A DNA stretch of 64,000 nucleotides from JAJXWB01 sp046349215 (GCA_046349215.1 JAXMCV010000005.1:62001-126000); one strand, 5' to 3'. Shown: positions 1 through 9,179, numbered from the stretch's first letter. The notes: generated by a model not told the origin, from the letters alone. Numbers and translations are program-made.

Positions 1-741
1 CTTTCGATTGCATTCGCCGCCGCGCTCGCCGCGCCGTCGCCGGCCCAGCAGGCCAGCGGCCCGAGCTTCGATTGCGCGCGCGCCGCCGCGCCGGATGAAA
101 AGCAGATCTGCGCGGACGAGAAGCTCGCCGAACTCGACCGCGTCGAGAACGCCGCCTACCGGCAGGCGATGAACGCGGCGCCGGCGCAGGGCTTCACGAA
201 GCAGGAGACGCAGAAGGACCGCAAGGGCTTCGCGAAGGATTCGCTCGCCGACCGGCGCGCCTGCGGGGCGGCGGCGATCTGCATTCTCGACGCGCAGGTC
301 GCGGCGATCGATTATTTCTCGAAGAACGGCTCGACGATCGCGGTCCCGCCGTGGGTCGGCGACTATCGCCAGACCTATGCGAGGCAGCATCCCGAAATCG
401 TCGGCGCAGCGCTGCCGAAGGCGCTCGGCCATTGCGTGCGCGCGAAGATCACGTCGCTCACCGACCGCGCCGGCGATCCGCTGAAGCCGAAACCGCCCGG
501 ACTCGGCGCCGACAACGTCGTGGTGGTCGACTACACGCACGGCGGCCACGGCGTGTCCTACGAATACGATGCGCAGGCGGCGCAGGCGCGCGTCGGCGAC
601 GAGGTTTTGCTGTGCCTGTCGTCCATCCCGCGCGATTGTCCGCCGGGCGACGATCGCGGGCGCTTCTATTCGGCGACCGACCTGCGCACCGGCGGCTCGT
701 GGATGCTGCTGGATTCCCAGCACATGTGCGGCGGCGCGTAA
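1..741 (+). CDS. LprI-like (DUF1311) secreted protein, 5' end outside the window
   Basis: The open frame enters from base 1 without a start codon in view. The first visible residues are the hydrophobic end of a signal peptide (LSIAFAAALAAPSPAQQ), so this is an exported protein. The mature part opens with SFDCARAAAPDEKQICADEK and then LAELD, the usual start of an LprI/DUF1311 domain (C-x(12)-C and a following LxxLD). Further cysteines occur in RRACGAAAICI and near the C-terminus. The domain is best known from lysozyme-inhibitor-like periplasmic proteins. The roughly 130 residues after it match nothing I recognise. 246 residues are visible. Function beyond 'envelope protein' is inference. Confidence 0.75.
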   Translation, partial: LSIAFAAALAAPSPAQQASGPSFDCARAAAPDEKQICADEKLAELDRVENAAYRQAMNAAPAQGFTKQETQKDRKGFAKDSLADRRACGAAAICILDAQVAAIDYFSKNGSTIAVPPWVGDYRQTYARQHPEIVGAALPKALGHCVRAKITSLTDRAGDPLKPKPPGLGADNVVVVDYTHGGHGVSYEYDAQAAQARVGDEVLLCLSSIPRDCPPGDDRGRFYSATDLRTGGSWMLLDSQHMCGGA

Positions 742-747
742 GCCGGC

Positions 748-999
748 TCAGGGGCGCAGCCAGCCGAAGATCGCGACGGCGAGGCCCGAAAGCAGGAACA
801 TGACCTGCAGGCAGACCTGAATCCAGAAGCTCACCGGCTCGGTCTTTCGGTCTGCGACCCAGCGCCACCAGTTCAGCAGATCCGAATTGTGCCCCCGGAT
901 CTTTCCGTCGCGAAACGCGCCCCGCAGCATGCGCGCGCAATCCACGACCACAAGAGCCCCTACGATCCGCGCCAGCACCTGGGTGAGGAAGAAATCCAT
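748..999 (-). CDS. Small membrane protein of unknown function
   Basis: An 83-residue protein with two likely membrane helices, one near residues 3-22 and one near 58-80, separated by a basic, tryptophan-containing loop (LNWWRWVADRK). It converges tail to tail with the LprI-like gene, 6 bases away. The ATG has no strong Shine-Dalgarno sequence. No family is recognised. It is called a gene because of its clear two-helix pattern and because it fills the gap between confident genes. Confidence 0.55.
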   Translation of the reverse strand: MDFFLTQVLARIVGALVVVDCARMLRGAFRDGKIRGHNSDLLNWWRWVADRKTEPVSFWIQVCLQVMFLLSGLAVAIFGWLRP

Positions 1000-1044
1000 G
1001 CGGCGATCCGTTCGACCGATGATCGCGCGCGGAACGGCCGAGGT

Positions 1045-1881
1045 CTAGTACATTGCCAGCCGGGTCTTGCGGCGCGGGGCGGGGAAGGCGCGGTCGATGG
1101 CCGCGCGATCCTCCGCGTCGAGCGCAATCGTCAACGCCTTCGCATTCGCCTCGACATGCGCGGGCGAAGACGCCTTCGGAATGGCGATCGCGTTGGGCTG
1201 CGCCAGCAGGAAGGCGAGCGCGATTTGGGCCGCCGTCGCGCCGTGCTTCTCGGCGATCGGCAGGAGCGCGCCGGCGCGCGCGAGATCGCCGCGGTCGAGC
1301 GGGCTGTAGGCCATCAGCGGGATGGTTCGCGCCGCCATCCAGAGCGCGAGATCGAATTCCGGCCCACGCTGGCCGAGATTGTAGAGCACCTGGTTGCAGG
1401 CGCAGGCCGATCCGCCGGGCGCCGCGACGACGTGCTCCATCTCGTCGAGATCGAAATTGCTGACGCCCCAGCGCAGGATCTTGCCGTCCGATTTCAGCTT
1501 CTCGAAACCGCGGATCGTTTCTTCGATCGGATGTGGGCCGGCCCAATGCAGCAGATAAAGGTCGAGGCGGTCGGTCTTCAGCCGCTTCAGGCTGCGTTCG
1601 CAGGCGGCCGCCACGCCGGCGCGGCTGGCATTGTGCGGATAGACTTTCGAGACGAGAAAGACCTCGTCGCGCCGGCCTGAAATCGCCTCGCCGACGAGGC
1701 TTTCGGCCGCGCCCTCGCCGTACATTTCGGCGGTGTCGATCAGCGTGAGACCGAGGTCTAGACCCATCTTCAGCGCGCGGATTTCGTCGGCGCTGTGCGA
1801 CGAATCTTCAGCGATTTCCCACGTGCCCTGGCCGAGCGCGCAGACTTCGGCGCCGTCGGGAAAGCGAATGCGCGTGGTCAC
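1045..1881 (-). CDS. Aldo/keto reductase family oxidoreductase
   Basis: 278 residues from a GTG start. Family features: LIDTAEMYGEGAAESLVGEA near residue 50 (catalytic Asp and Tyr), a Lys in VFLVSKVYPH, and LYLLHWAGPHP with the substrate-site His. The C-terminal NADPH-binding part contains IAIPKASSPAHVEANAKA. Such enzymes reduce aldehydes or ketones with NADPH in the cytoplasm; the substrate cannot be told. A longer frame upstream exists, but the GTG at 1881 overlaps the TGA of the upstream yciB gene in GTGA, so translational coupling decides the start. The two genes probably form an operon. Confidence 0.88.
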   Translation of the reverse strand: MTTRIRFPDGAEVCALGQGTWEIAEDSSHSADEIRALKMGLDLGLTLIDTAEMYGEGAAESLVGEAISGRRDEVFLVSKVYPHNASRAGVAAACERSLKRLKTDRLDLYLLHWAGPHPIEETIRGFEKLKSDGKILRWGVSNFDLDEMEHVVAAPGGSACACNQVLYNLGQRGPEFDLALWMAARTIPLMAYSPLDRGDLARAGALLPIAEKHGATAAQIALAFLLAQPNAIAIPKASSPAHVEANAKALTIALDAEDRAAIDRAFPAPRRKTRLAMY

Positions 1882-2435
1882 GCCGCTGCCTTCGCCGCGG
1901 CGATGCGGCGGCCGATGACGATCCGGAACACCGCGTACTGGATCGCGAAGGCCAGAACCTTCGCGGCCGGCGCGACGCCGAAAACGAAGGCGCCCCAGAG
2001 CTTCAGGTCGCCGGTCGCCGCGGTGGCGACCACGCCGGCGCCCACAGCGATCATCAGCGCCGCCCACCAATAGCCGGCGGCGACCGGCAGGTCGGGGGCG
2101 AATTCCATGACCTTGGGCGGCATGTAGCGCGTCATCCAGCCCTTCTTCAGCATGATCGCGCCGATGCCGAAATGCGCGAGGCTCGGCTTGACGAGCACGA
2201 AGCGCGGATCGCCTGTGACGAGCGTCGCACCGCCGAGCAGCACGACCAGCGCGAGGCTGGCGTAGGATATGACGCCAAGTTCGTAGCCAGAGCGCTTCGC
2301 CCAGACGAACTGGGCGACGGCGCCCGCAATGGCGACGGCGGTTGCGACCAGCACGTTGTCGGTCGCCATCCAGACGACGACGAACAGGATGGTCGAGAAG
2401 AAATCGCCGGCAAGGCGTCGGAATACCGCGGACAT
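1878..2435 (-). CDS. YciB/IspZ family inner-membrane (septation protein A) protein
   Basis: 185 residues with about five membrane segments and the family pattern of alternating hydrophobic stretches around FVLVKPSLAHFGIGA, the conserved 'KPT' region of YciB proteins. The family is linked to septation and envelope synthesis at the inner membrane, but its molecular role is unsettled. The start is supported by GGAGGT about six bases upstream. Its stop overlaps the GTG of the aldo/keto reductase by four bases. Confidence 0.85.
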   Translation of the reverse strand: MSAVFRRLAGDFFSTILFVVVWMATDNVLVATAVAIAGAVAQFVWAKRSGYELGVISYASLALVVLLGGATLVTGDPRFVLVKPSLAHFGIGAIMLKKGWMTRYMPPKVMEFAPDLPVAAGYWWAALMIAVGAGVVATAATGDLKLWGAFVFGVAPAAKVLAFAIQYAVFRIVIGRRIAAAKAAA

Positions 2436-2542
2436 CCAGACCTCCGTGCCATCCGCCTAGACGAGGCGGCCCGCGGCGACAAGCGCGGCCGTAACCGATT
2501 TACGGGTGACTTGCCCCCCTCGCGCGAGTAAATGCTGCCGCC

Positions 2543-5323
2543 ATGAGCATGGAAAAGACTTTCGACCCCAAGGCCGTCGAGGCCCGTATCGCCGCCGGCT
2601 GGGAAGCGGCAGGCGCCTTCAAGGCCGGCCGTCCCGAGCGCGCGGGCGCGGAGCCCTTCTGCATCGTCATCCCGCCGCCGAACGTCACCGGCAACCTGCA
2701 CATGGGCCACGCGCTCAACAACACGCTGCAGGACATTCTCTGCCGGTTCGAGCGGATGCGCGGCAAGGACGTGCTCTGGCAGCCGGGCACCGACCACGCG
2801 GGCATCGCCACGCAGATGGTCGTCGAGCGCCAGCTCATGGAGCGCAAGGAGCCGGGCCGCCGCGATCTCGGGCGCGAAAAGTTCCTGGAAAAGGTCTGGG
2901 CCTGGAAGGCGGAATCGGGCGGGGCGATCGTCCAGCAGCTGAAGCGCCTCGGCGCCTCCTGCGACTGGTCGCGCGAACGCTTCACGATGGACGAGGGCCT
3001 GTCGAAGGCCGTGCTGAAGGTTTTCGTCCAGCTCTATCGCGACGGGCTGATCTACAAGGACAAGCGCCTCGTCAACTGGGACCCGAAGCTGCTGACCGCC
3101 ATCTCCGACCTGGAGGTCGTGCAGGTCGAGACCAAGGGGTCGCTCTGGTACTTCCGTTATCCGCTGGTCGACGATCACGGCAAGGCGACGGGCGAGCACA
3201 TCGTTGTGGCGACCACGCGTCCCGAGACGATGCTGGGCGATACCGGCGTCGCCGTACATCCCGAGGACGAGCGCTACAGGAACTGGGTCGGCCGCAAGGT
3301 GCGCCTGCCGCTGGTCGGCCGCCTGATCCCGATCGTGGCGGATGAATATTCCGATCCGGAAAAGGGTACGGGCGCGGTGAAGATCACGCCGGCGCACGAC
3401 TTCAACGACTTCGAGGTCGGCAATCGCCATAATCTGAATCGCATCAGCATCCTGGACGAGGAAGCGAATGTTTCGATTCATGGCAATGAAGCCTTCCTCG
3501 AAGGCGTGCCGGAAAGCCCGGAACTGACCGAGACGCTTGCCGCGCTGCACGGCCTGCCGCGCGAGGCGGCGCGCAAGGCTGTCGTCGAAATGCTGGAGGC
3601 CAAGGAACTCGTCGAGAAGATCGAACCGCATGTGTTGCAGGTTCCGACCGGCGACCGTTCGAACGTCGTCATCGAGCCGTTCCTGACGGACCAATGGTAC
3701 GTCGACGCCAAGACGCTCGCGCAGCCGGCGCTGGAAGCGGTCCGCAACGGGACGACCAGCTTCGTGCCGAAGAACTGGGAAAAGACCTATTTCGACTGGC
3801 TCGACAACATCCAGCCCTGGTGCATCTCGCGCCAGCTGTGGTGGGGCCACCAGATCCCCGCCTGGTATTCGGACTGGGGCGGAATCTATGTCGCCGAGAC
3901 CTATGAGGAGGCGCTGGTCCAGGCGCTGACCGACGCGACCGAGCGTGAAATCCTCGACGACGTGGAAGCCGGCCGCATCGCCGAACATCCCGAGCGCCAT
4001 CCCGACTTCATCACGCGCGACGAGGATGTGCTCGATACCTGGTTCTCCTCCGCGCTCTGGCCGTTCTCGACGCTCGGCTGGCCGGACGAGACGAGCGAAC
4101 TGAAGCGCTTCTACCCGACTTCGGTGCTCGTCACGGGCTTCGACATCATCTTCTTCTGGGTCGCCCGCATGATGATGATGGGCATGCACTTCATGAAGGA
4201 GGCGCCCTTTGCCGACGTCTACATTCACGCGCTCGTCCGCGACGAGAAGGGCGCGAAGATGTCGAAGTCCAAGGGCAACGTCATCGACCCGCTCAACCTG
4301 ATCGACCAGTTCGGCGCGGATGCCTTGCGCTTCACGCTGGCGGCGATGGCCGCGCAGGGCCGCGACATCAAGCTCGCGACCTCGCGGGTCGAGGGCTACC
4401 GCAATTTCGCGACCAAGCTCTGGAACGCCTCGCGCTTTGCGGAAATGAACGAGTGCGTCCGCGTCGCCGGTTTCGATCCGAAGGCGGCGAAGGCGCCGAT
4501 CAACCGCTGGATCATCGGCGAGGCGGCGGCCGCCGTCGCGGAGACGACGGCGGCGATCGAAGCCTACCGCTTCAACGATGCCGCCAACGCCGCCTATCGC
4601 TTCGTCTGGAACGTGTTCTGCGACTGGTATCTGGAACTCGCAAAGCCGCTGTTCATGGGCGACGACGAGACGGCCAAGGCGGAGACGCGCGCGACGACGG
4701 CGTGGACGCTCGACGTCATCTTCAAGCTGCTGCACCCGTTCATGCCCTTCCTCACGGAGGAATTGTGGGCGATCAAGGGAGAGCAGGGGCCGAAGCGCGA
4801 AAGCCTGCTCGTCCTCAGCGATTGGCCCCAGCTCGACGGCCTCGCGGATGCGGAGGCTGAAGCCGAGGTCGGCTGGGCTGTCGACCTTGTGTCGGAGATA
4901 CGCTCGGTCCGCTCCGAAATGAACGTGCCGGCGGGCGCGCAGGTTCCTGTCGTACTCGTCGGCGCCGACGCAACCGTCAAGGATCGCGCAACACGATGGG
5001 CGGACACGATCCGAAGGCTCGCGCGCGTCAGCGACATCGGCTACGCGACGAATGCGCCGTCCGGCTCGGCGCAGATGCTGGTGCGCGGCCTGACCGTCGC
5101 CCTGCCGCTCGAAGGCACGATCGATTTCGCCGCCGAACGCGCGCGCCTGACCAAGGAAATCGGCAAGCTCGACGGCGAGGCGAAGAAGATCGAGGCCAAG
5201 CTCGGCAACCCGGATTTCGTCTCGCGCGCCAAGGAAGAGGTCGTCGAGGAGAACCGCGAGCGGCTCGAGGACGCGCAGGCGAAGATCGCCAAGATGAAGG
5301 CGGCGCTGGAGCGGCTCGGGTAG
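2543..5323 (+). CDS. valS: Valine--tRNA ligase
   Basis: 926 residues, a normal length for bacterial ValRS. The class I signature HMGH is at residues 53-56 inside PPPNVTGNLHMGHAL, and KMSKS is at about 572-576. The editing (CP1) domain lies between them with the TTRPETMLGDT motif. The C-terminal 60 residues (TKEIGKLDGEAKKIEAKL and on) form the family's tRNA-binding coiled coil. It charges tRNA-Val in the cytoplasm. A second ATG two codons in could also serve as start. It diverges from yciB and stands alone, converging on the small secreted gene at 5334. Confidence 0.98.
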   Translation: MSMEKTFDPKAVEARIAAGWEAAGAFKAGRPERAGAEPFCIVIPPPNVTGNLHMGHALNNTLQDILCRFERMRGKDVLWQPGTDHAGIATQMVVERQLMERKEPGRRDLGREKFLEKVWAWKAESGGAIVQQLKRLGASCDWSRERFTMDEGLSKAVLKVFVQLYRDGLIYKDKRLVNWDPKLLTAISDLEVVQVETKGSLWYFRYPLVDDHGKATGEHIVVATTRPETMLGDTGVAVHPEDERYRNWVGRKVRLPLVGRLIPIVADEYSDPEKGTGAVKITPAHDFNDFEVGNRHNLNRISILDEEANVSIHGNEAFLEGVPESPELTETLAALHGLPREAARKAVVEMLEAKELVEKIEPHVLQVPTGDRSNVVIEPFLTDQWYVDAKTLAQPALEAVRNGTTSFVPKNWEKTYFDWLDNIQPWCISRQLWWGHQIPAWYSDWGGIYVAETYEEALVQALTDATEREILDDVEAGRIAEHPERHPDFITRDEDVLDTWFSSALWPFSTLGWPDETSELKRFYPTSVLVTGFDIIFFWVARMMMMGMHFMKEAPFADVYIHALVRDEKGAKMSKSKGNVIDPLNLIDQFGADALRFTLAAMAAQGRDIKLATSRVEGYRNFATKLWNASRFAEMNECVRVAGFDPKAAKAPINRWIIGEAAAAVAETTAAIEAYRFNDAANAAYRFVWNVFCDWYLELAKPLFMGDDETAKAETRATTAWTLDVIFKLLHPFMPFLTEELWAIKGEQGPKRESLLVLSDWPQLDGLADAEAEAEVGWAVDLVSEIRSVRSEMNVPAGAQVPVVLVGADATVKDRATRWADTIRRLARVSDIGYATNAPSGSAQMLVRGLTVALPLEGTIDFAAERARLTKEIGKLDGEAKKIEAKLGNPDFVSRAKEEVVEENRERLEDAQAKIAKMKAALERLG

Positions 5324-5333
5324 TTCGCCGGGT

Positions 5334-5846
5334 TCAGCGCGATTCGGCGGTCGCGCGCTCGACGCGCGGCGCATTGGCGGGCTTGGCCGCCAGGACGGGC
5401 GCCTTCGACCAGGCGTTCGGCCCGGCCCGGCTCGCTTTTTCGAGATCGGCGAGGTTGTTCTGCCGGCGGCCGATCGGCGCGAAATCCTGCGCGCCGCCAT
5501 CGGCGCGCCCGTTGAAGACCTTGAAGCCCTCGGGCGTCACGACTATGTCGCCGCGCCGCAATGTGCTGTCGCTCGCAAAATGCGCGATCGAGCCGGTAGC
5601 GGCCCCGGCCGGCGCGGCGATCGGATGCTGTTTCAGTTCCTCGGCCGATCGGGCGACCGGACGGCGCGGCGGCAGCGGCTCCTCGGAGCCGGGCGGCGGC
5701 GCCGCGCTCTGACGGCAATTGTTGAACAGCGTGTCGAGGAAGCCGCAGGCGGACGCCGGCGCGGCGGCGAGGCAGGCGAGCGGGACGACAAGTGAGAGAA
5801 CGGCGCGACCGGCGCCCTTGCGCGACAACACGTGCTGCAAATCCAA
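5334..5846 (-). CDS. Small secreted protein, tandem paralogue A
   Basis: About 170 residues. A signal peptide ends near PASA, followed by CGFLDTLFNNC, a short Cys-x(9)-Cys motif. A Pro-rich spacer leads to a conserved core, GSIAHFASDSTLRRGDIVVT then GFKVFNG. The next two genes share the same plan, so this is one of three tandem paralogues. No characterised family is recognised; export to the periplasm is predicted. The start is uncertain: the longest frame uses TTG at 5846, and GTG at 5831 or TTG at 5828 would still leave a good signal peptide. No strong Shine-Dalgarno site decides it. Confidence 0.7.
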   Translation of the reverse strand: MDLQHVLSRKGAGRAVLSLVVPLACLAAAPASACGFLDTLFNNCRQSAAPPPGSEEPLPPRRPVARSAEELKQHPIAAPAGAATGSIAHFASDSTLRRGDIVVTPEGFKVFNGRADGGAQDFAPIGRRQNNLADLEKASRAGPNAWSKAPVLAAKPANAPRVERATAESR

Positions 5847-5916
5847 GCCTCAGGGAGCGCGACGGTTCTAGCCTTCGCAGTGCGGCGCCGACAAGCCCGG
5901 ATTTTCGGCTATGCGC

Positions 5917-6474
5917 TCAATTCGGCGTGTTGACCGCGGGCTTGGCCGCGGCGACCGTGACCTTGCGGGCCGCCTTCTTCTTCGGCTTTTCCGGCGGCGC
6001 CTCGACGACCGGCTTCGGCGGGGCGACGGCGTCCGTCCAGTCGGACTTGCGGCTTTCGCTCTGCATTTCAGCCAGGACGCCGTTTTTCGTATCGATCGGG
6101 GCGAAGGCCTGCATCTTGTCGGCGCCCGCGACGCCTGCGGCGCCATTGAACACCTTGAAGCCGTTGCGTGTGACGACGATGTCGCCCTTGCGCAGCGTGG
6201 GATCGGCCGCGAAATGCGCCATCGAACCGACGGCGGCGCCCTCCGGCGGCTGGATCGGCTCCTGCTTGCGGATGGCGACGGGAGCGGAGCGGCGTTCGGC
6301 CTTCCTCTCGGTCGGCAGCGCCTGTTCGAGGGTGGGGGCGGGGGCGGCCTGCTGCTCCTCGCAACCGAACATCTTCTGGAGGAAATTGCAGGCGGACGCG
6401 GGCGAGGCGGACAGCATGGCGCCGAGCCAGAGGCCGGAAAACGCGACACGCAACGCATTTCTCGACACGAACAT
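5917..6474 (-). CDS. Small secreted protein, tandem paralogue B
   Basis: 185 residues. A signal peptide ending in SPASA is followed by CNFLQKMFGC, which parallels CGFLDTLFNNC of paralogue A. The core is GSMAHFAADPTLRKGDIVVT plus GFKVFNG. The tail is rich in Lys, Pro and Ala (PPEKPKKKAARK), consistent with a flexible or cell-wall-facing end. The ATG is preceded by a strong GGAGGG. Function unknown; the paired cysteines right after the cleavage site suggest a disulfide in the periplasm, which is inference. Confidence 0.78.
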   Translation of the reverse strand: MFVSRNALRVAFSGLWLGAMLSASPASACNFLQKMFGCEEQQAAPAPTLEQALPTERKAERRSAPVAIRKQEPIQPPEGAAVGSMAHFAADPTLRKGDIVVTRNGFKVFNGAAGVAGADKMQAFAPIDTKNGVLAEMQSESRKSDWTDAVAPPKPVVEAPPEKPKKKAARKVTVAAAKPAVNTPN

Positions 6475-6557
6475 GGCTCTCCCTCCGCACGCGACGCGAA
6501 CGTGAGGAGGGAGGCTAGCTACGAAGGGTTAAGCATCCTTCAAGAACAAGGCTCTGA

Positions 6558-7172
6558 TCACACGCCGGCCGGCATTTCGCGGGCCGACAGGCGGGCGCGG
6601 GACTGGCTGCGCAGGCCGATCGTGGTCGGGCCCTGCACGGTCGGGGCGACGGCGGGCGCCTGGGCGGCGGTCGCGGTCTGGACGGGTTCGACCTTGGCCG
6701 GCGCCTGCGAGATGATGGAGCCGTCGGCCTTGCGCTCGAAGCTCGCCTTCTGCAATTCGGACAGCTGGCTGCCGTCGTTGGCGACGGCGGTGAAGGCGCC
6801 GGCGCCCTTGTAGATGCGGAAGCCGGCGTTGGTGACGATCACGTCGCCGGCGCGCAGGGTCTTGTCCTGCTGGAACAAGGCCATCGAGCCGACCGGGGCG
6901 GCGGCCGTGGCGACCATGGGCGTCTGCTTGCCGGACACGCCGTTGGAGGAGGCGCCGGGCAGGCGGGCGGTCTTCGGCTTCGCGACGCGGTCCTGCGCGG
7001 CGGCGGTCGTCTCGGGCGCGTAGACGGCGGGGGCCTCGCGATAGACCTGCGTCTCGCGGCAACCGCCGAACAGCAGTTCGAAGGGGTTGCAGGCCAGGGC
7101 CGGGGTGGCGGTGACCAGCGCGCAGGCGGCGCCGATGGCGAAACCCAGGGACTTGATGACCGAGCGAGACAT
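6558..7172 (-). CDS. Small secreted protein, tandem paralogue C
   Basis: 204 residues from the ATG at 7172, which has GGAGGT about seven bases upstream; the open frame extends further but that start is preferred. A signal peptide ending in TPALA is followed by CNPFELLFGGC. The core GSMALFQQDKTLRAGDVIVT, then GFRIYKG, is the most divergent of the three paralogues. A long Ala/Pro/Thr-rich C-terminal tail follows. All three genes lie on the minus strand with 70-85 bp gaps, so each may have its own promoter. Confidence 0.78.
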   Translation of the reverse strand: MSRSVIKSLGFAIGAACALVTATPALACNPFELLFGGCRETQVYREAPAVYAPETTAAAQDRVAKPKTARLPGASSNGVSGKQTPMVATAAAPVGSMALFQQDKTLRAGDVIVTNAGFRIYKGAGAFTAVANDGSQLSELQKASFERKADGSIISQAPAKVEPVQTATAAQAPAVAPTVQGPTTIGLRSQSRARLSAREMPAGV

Positions 7173-7277
7173 GATGACGACCTCCATGTCCGCATTAACA
7201 ACGGATCCGGGCCGGCGTTCCGTGCGCAGATACACACGACGCTCATGTGGCGGTCGCGATGGCGGGCGAAAAGAGTC

Positions 7278-8576
7278 TCAGCCGCCGAAAGGCAGCGGGA
7301 TTTCGAGGGCCGACAGCACCAGCACGACGTTGAGGCCGAGCACGACCAGCGTGGCGAGGATGGCGAGGACGTCGACCGCGCGCGAATTCCGGAACGCGCC
7401 CATCACGTCGGCGCGGCGCGTGAAGGCGACCAGCGCGATCATCGGGACGGGCAGGGCGAGCGACAGCACGACCTGGCTCATGACCAGCGATTGCGTGGCG
7501 TCGTAGCCCATCAGCACGACGGCGAAGGCCGGCGCCATCGTCACGAGCCGTCGCACCGCCACGGGAATGCGGAAGCCGACGAAGCCCTGCATGACGACCT
7601 GGCCGGCCATCGTGCCGACCGCCGAACTGGCGACGCCCGACGCCAGAAGCGAGACGAGGAACACCGCCGCCGCCATCTTGCCGAGCAGCGGGGTCAGCGT
7701 GTGGTAGGCGTTCTCGATCTCGGCGACTTCGGGATGGCCGGCGTGGAAGGCGCCGGCCGCCATCATCACCATCGCCATGTTGGTGAGGCCCGCCAGCGCC
7801 AGCGCGCCGACCACCTCGACATTGGAAATGCGCACCAGCTGGCGGCGCTCGGACTCGTTGCGGCCCGGCGTGCGCGCCTGCGTCAGGCCCGAATGCAGGA
7901 AGACGGCGTGCGGCATGACGGTCGCGCCGATGATGCCGACCGCCAGCATCAGGGCGCGCGCATCCTCGATCTTCGGGGTCACCGCGCCGAGCGCCGCCGC
8001 CCGCCAGTTCACGGGCGAGAGAACCAGTTCAACGAGGTAGCAGAGGGCCACGACCGCGACGAGCAGGCCGACGACGAGCTCGATCGGCCGGAAGCCGGTC
8101 TTCTCGAAGGCGAGGATCGCCCACACGATGATCGCCACCGCGATCATGCCCCAGATCAGCGGCCATCCCAGCAGCAGCGACAGGCCGATCGCGCCGCCAA
8201 GGAATTCCGCGAGGTCGGTCGCCATCGCGGCGATCTCGCTGATGATCCACATCGGCCAGACGAGCGGCGCGGGCAGGCGCTCGCGGCACATTTCCGCGAG
8301 GTTGCGTCCGGTGACGATCCCGAGTTTCGCCGACAAAGCCTGGAACAGCATGGCGATCATGTTCGCCATGACGACCACCCAGAGCAGGTCGTAGCCGTAG
8401 CGCGCGCCGGCCTGGATGTTGGTCGCGAAATTGCCGGGGTCGATGTAGGCGACCGACGCCACCATCGCCGGGCCCAGAAATGACAGATAGGCGCGCCAGC
8501 CGACACGTTCGCCCGACAGGACGGCGCGCGCCGTCCGCTCGGTCTTCAGGGTCAGCGTGTCGCGCGCCGGCTGCAA
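7278..8576 (-). CDS. mntH: Nramp-family Mn2+/divalent metal transporter
   Basis: About 432 residues and 11 membrane segments. The first helix carries the metal-binding DPGN motif (AYIDPGNFATNI) and the sixth carries MPHAVFLHS, both Nramp hallmarks. It imports Mn2+ with protons across the inner membrane. There is no ATG in the right place. The TTG at 8576 is chosen because AAGGAGGAGG ends seven bases upstream and because longer versions would translate the palindromic operator. The gene diverges from mntR, and a perfect 16-bp palindrome at 8600-8615 lies just upstream of its start, so MntR control with Mn2+ as signal is likely. Confidence 0.92.
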   Translation of the reverse strand: MQPARDTLTLKTERTARAVLSGERVGWRAYLSFLGPAMVASVAYIDPGNFATNIQAGARYGYDLLWVVVMANMIAMLFQALSAKLGIVTGRNLAEMCRERLPAPLVWPMWIISEIAAMATDLAEFLGGAIGLSLLLGWPLIWGMIAVAIIVWAILAFEKTGFRPIELVVGLLVAVVALCYLVELVLSPVNWRAAALGAVTPKIEDARALMLAVGIIGATVMPHAVFLHSGLTQARTPGRNESERRQLVRISNVEVVGALALAGLTNMAMVMMAAGAFHAGHPEVAEIENAYHTLTPLLGKMAAAVFLVSLLASGVASSAVGTMAGQVVMQGFVGFRIPVAVRRLVTMAPAFAVVLMGYDATQSLVMSQVVLSLALPVPMIALVAFTRRADVMGAFRNSRAVDVLAILATLVVLGLNVVLVLSALEIPLPFGG

Positions 8577-8599
8577 ATACGGGCCTCCTCCTTCCAAAG

Positions 8600-8615
8600 T
8601 GTAGCCGCGGCTACA
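8600..8615. promoter_or_regulatory. Perfect 16-bp palindrome, probable MntR operator
   Basis: TGTAGCCGCGGCTACA is its own reverse complement and sits 24 bp upstream of the mntH start and 67 bp upstream of mntR. It keeps the TAGC-N4-GCTA half-sites that I recall from the E. coli MntR box (ACATAGC/GCTATGT). Its place between a manganese importer and its putative regulator makes MntR the obvious ligand; that assignment is inference. Confidence 0.75.
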
Positions 8616-8682
8616 TTTGGTGCGCAAGGCTCCGACTTCCACCCGGATTGAAAAAGCCCGGATTTTGAGGCAGCCTGCGCCC

Positions 8683-9144
8683 ATGCCGAAGACCCGTCAG
8701 GCGCCCCCGACCGAAATGCCGGCCGAAGACGCGCAGGCCCGCCGTTTCGAGAAGGCGCGTTCCGCGCAATCGGCGGCGGTGCTCGAGGATTACGCCGAAC
8801 TGATCTCCGATCTGATCGCCACCGACGGCGAGGCGCGGCCGACCGACATCGCGCGCCGCCTCGGCGTGTCGCACGCCACCGCCATCAAGAGCATCGCGCG
8901 CCTGAAGCGCGAGGGACTGGCGACGTCGAAACTCTATCGCGGCGTCTTTCTCACGGAATCGGGCGAGGAACTGGCGCGTCGCGTGCGCGGCCGCCACAGG
9001 CTGGTGGTCGAGTTACTGCGCGAGATCGGCGTGCCGGAGAGCGCGGCCGAAGTCGACGCCGAAGGCATCGAGCATCACGTCTCCGATGAAACGCTCGCCG
9101 CCTTCGCGCGATTCCTCAAGGCCAGGAAACCGCGCGCGTCCTGA
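8683..9144 (+). CDS. mntR: Manganese-responsive transcriptional regulator, DtxR/MntR family
   Basis: 153 residues. The N-terminal half holds a winged HTH (ARRLGVSHATAIKSIARLKR) followed by YRGVFLTESGEELA. The second half has the metal-binding and dimerisation motifs HRLVVELLREIGV and DAEGIEHHVSDETL, matching E. coli-type MntR almost residue for residue. It would repress mntH when Mn2+ is bound. The frame is open 22 codons further upstream, but the ATG at 8683 gives the normal family length. It diverges from mntH across the operator palindrome. Confidence 0.9.
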   Translation: MPKTRQAPPTEMPAEDAQARRFEKARSAQSAAVLEDYAELISDLIATDGEARPTDIARRLGVSHATAIKSIARLKREGLATSKLYRGVFLTESGEELARRVRGRHRLVVELLREIGVPESAAEVDAEGIEHHVSDETLAAFARFLKARKPRAS

Positions 9145-9179
9145 ATCTTGTTGCTTGGACGCAACAGTCCGGGAACATC

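Noticed and set aside
2147..5500. 1117-residue minus-strand frame antisense to valS
   Set aside because: It is a GC-rich shadow of valS with Arg/Ala/Asp-rich noise and no motifs.
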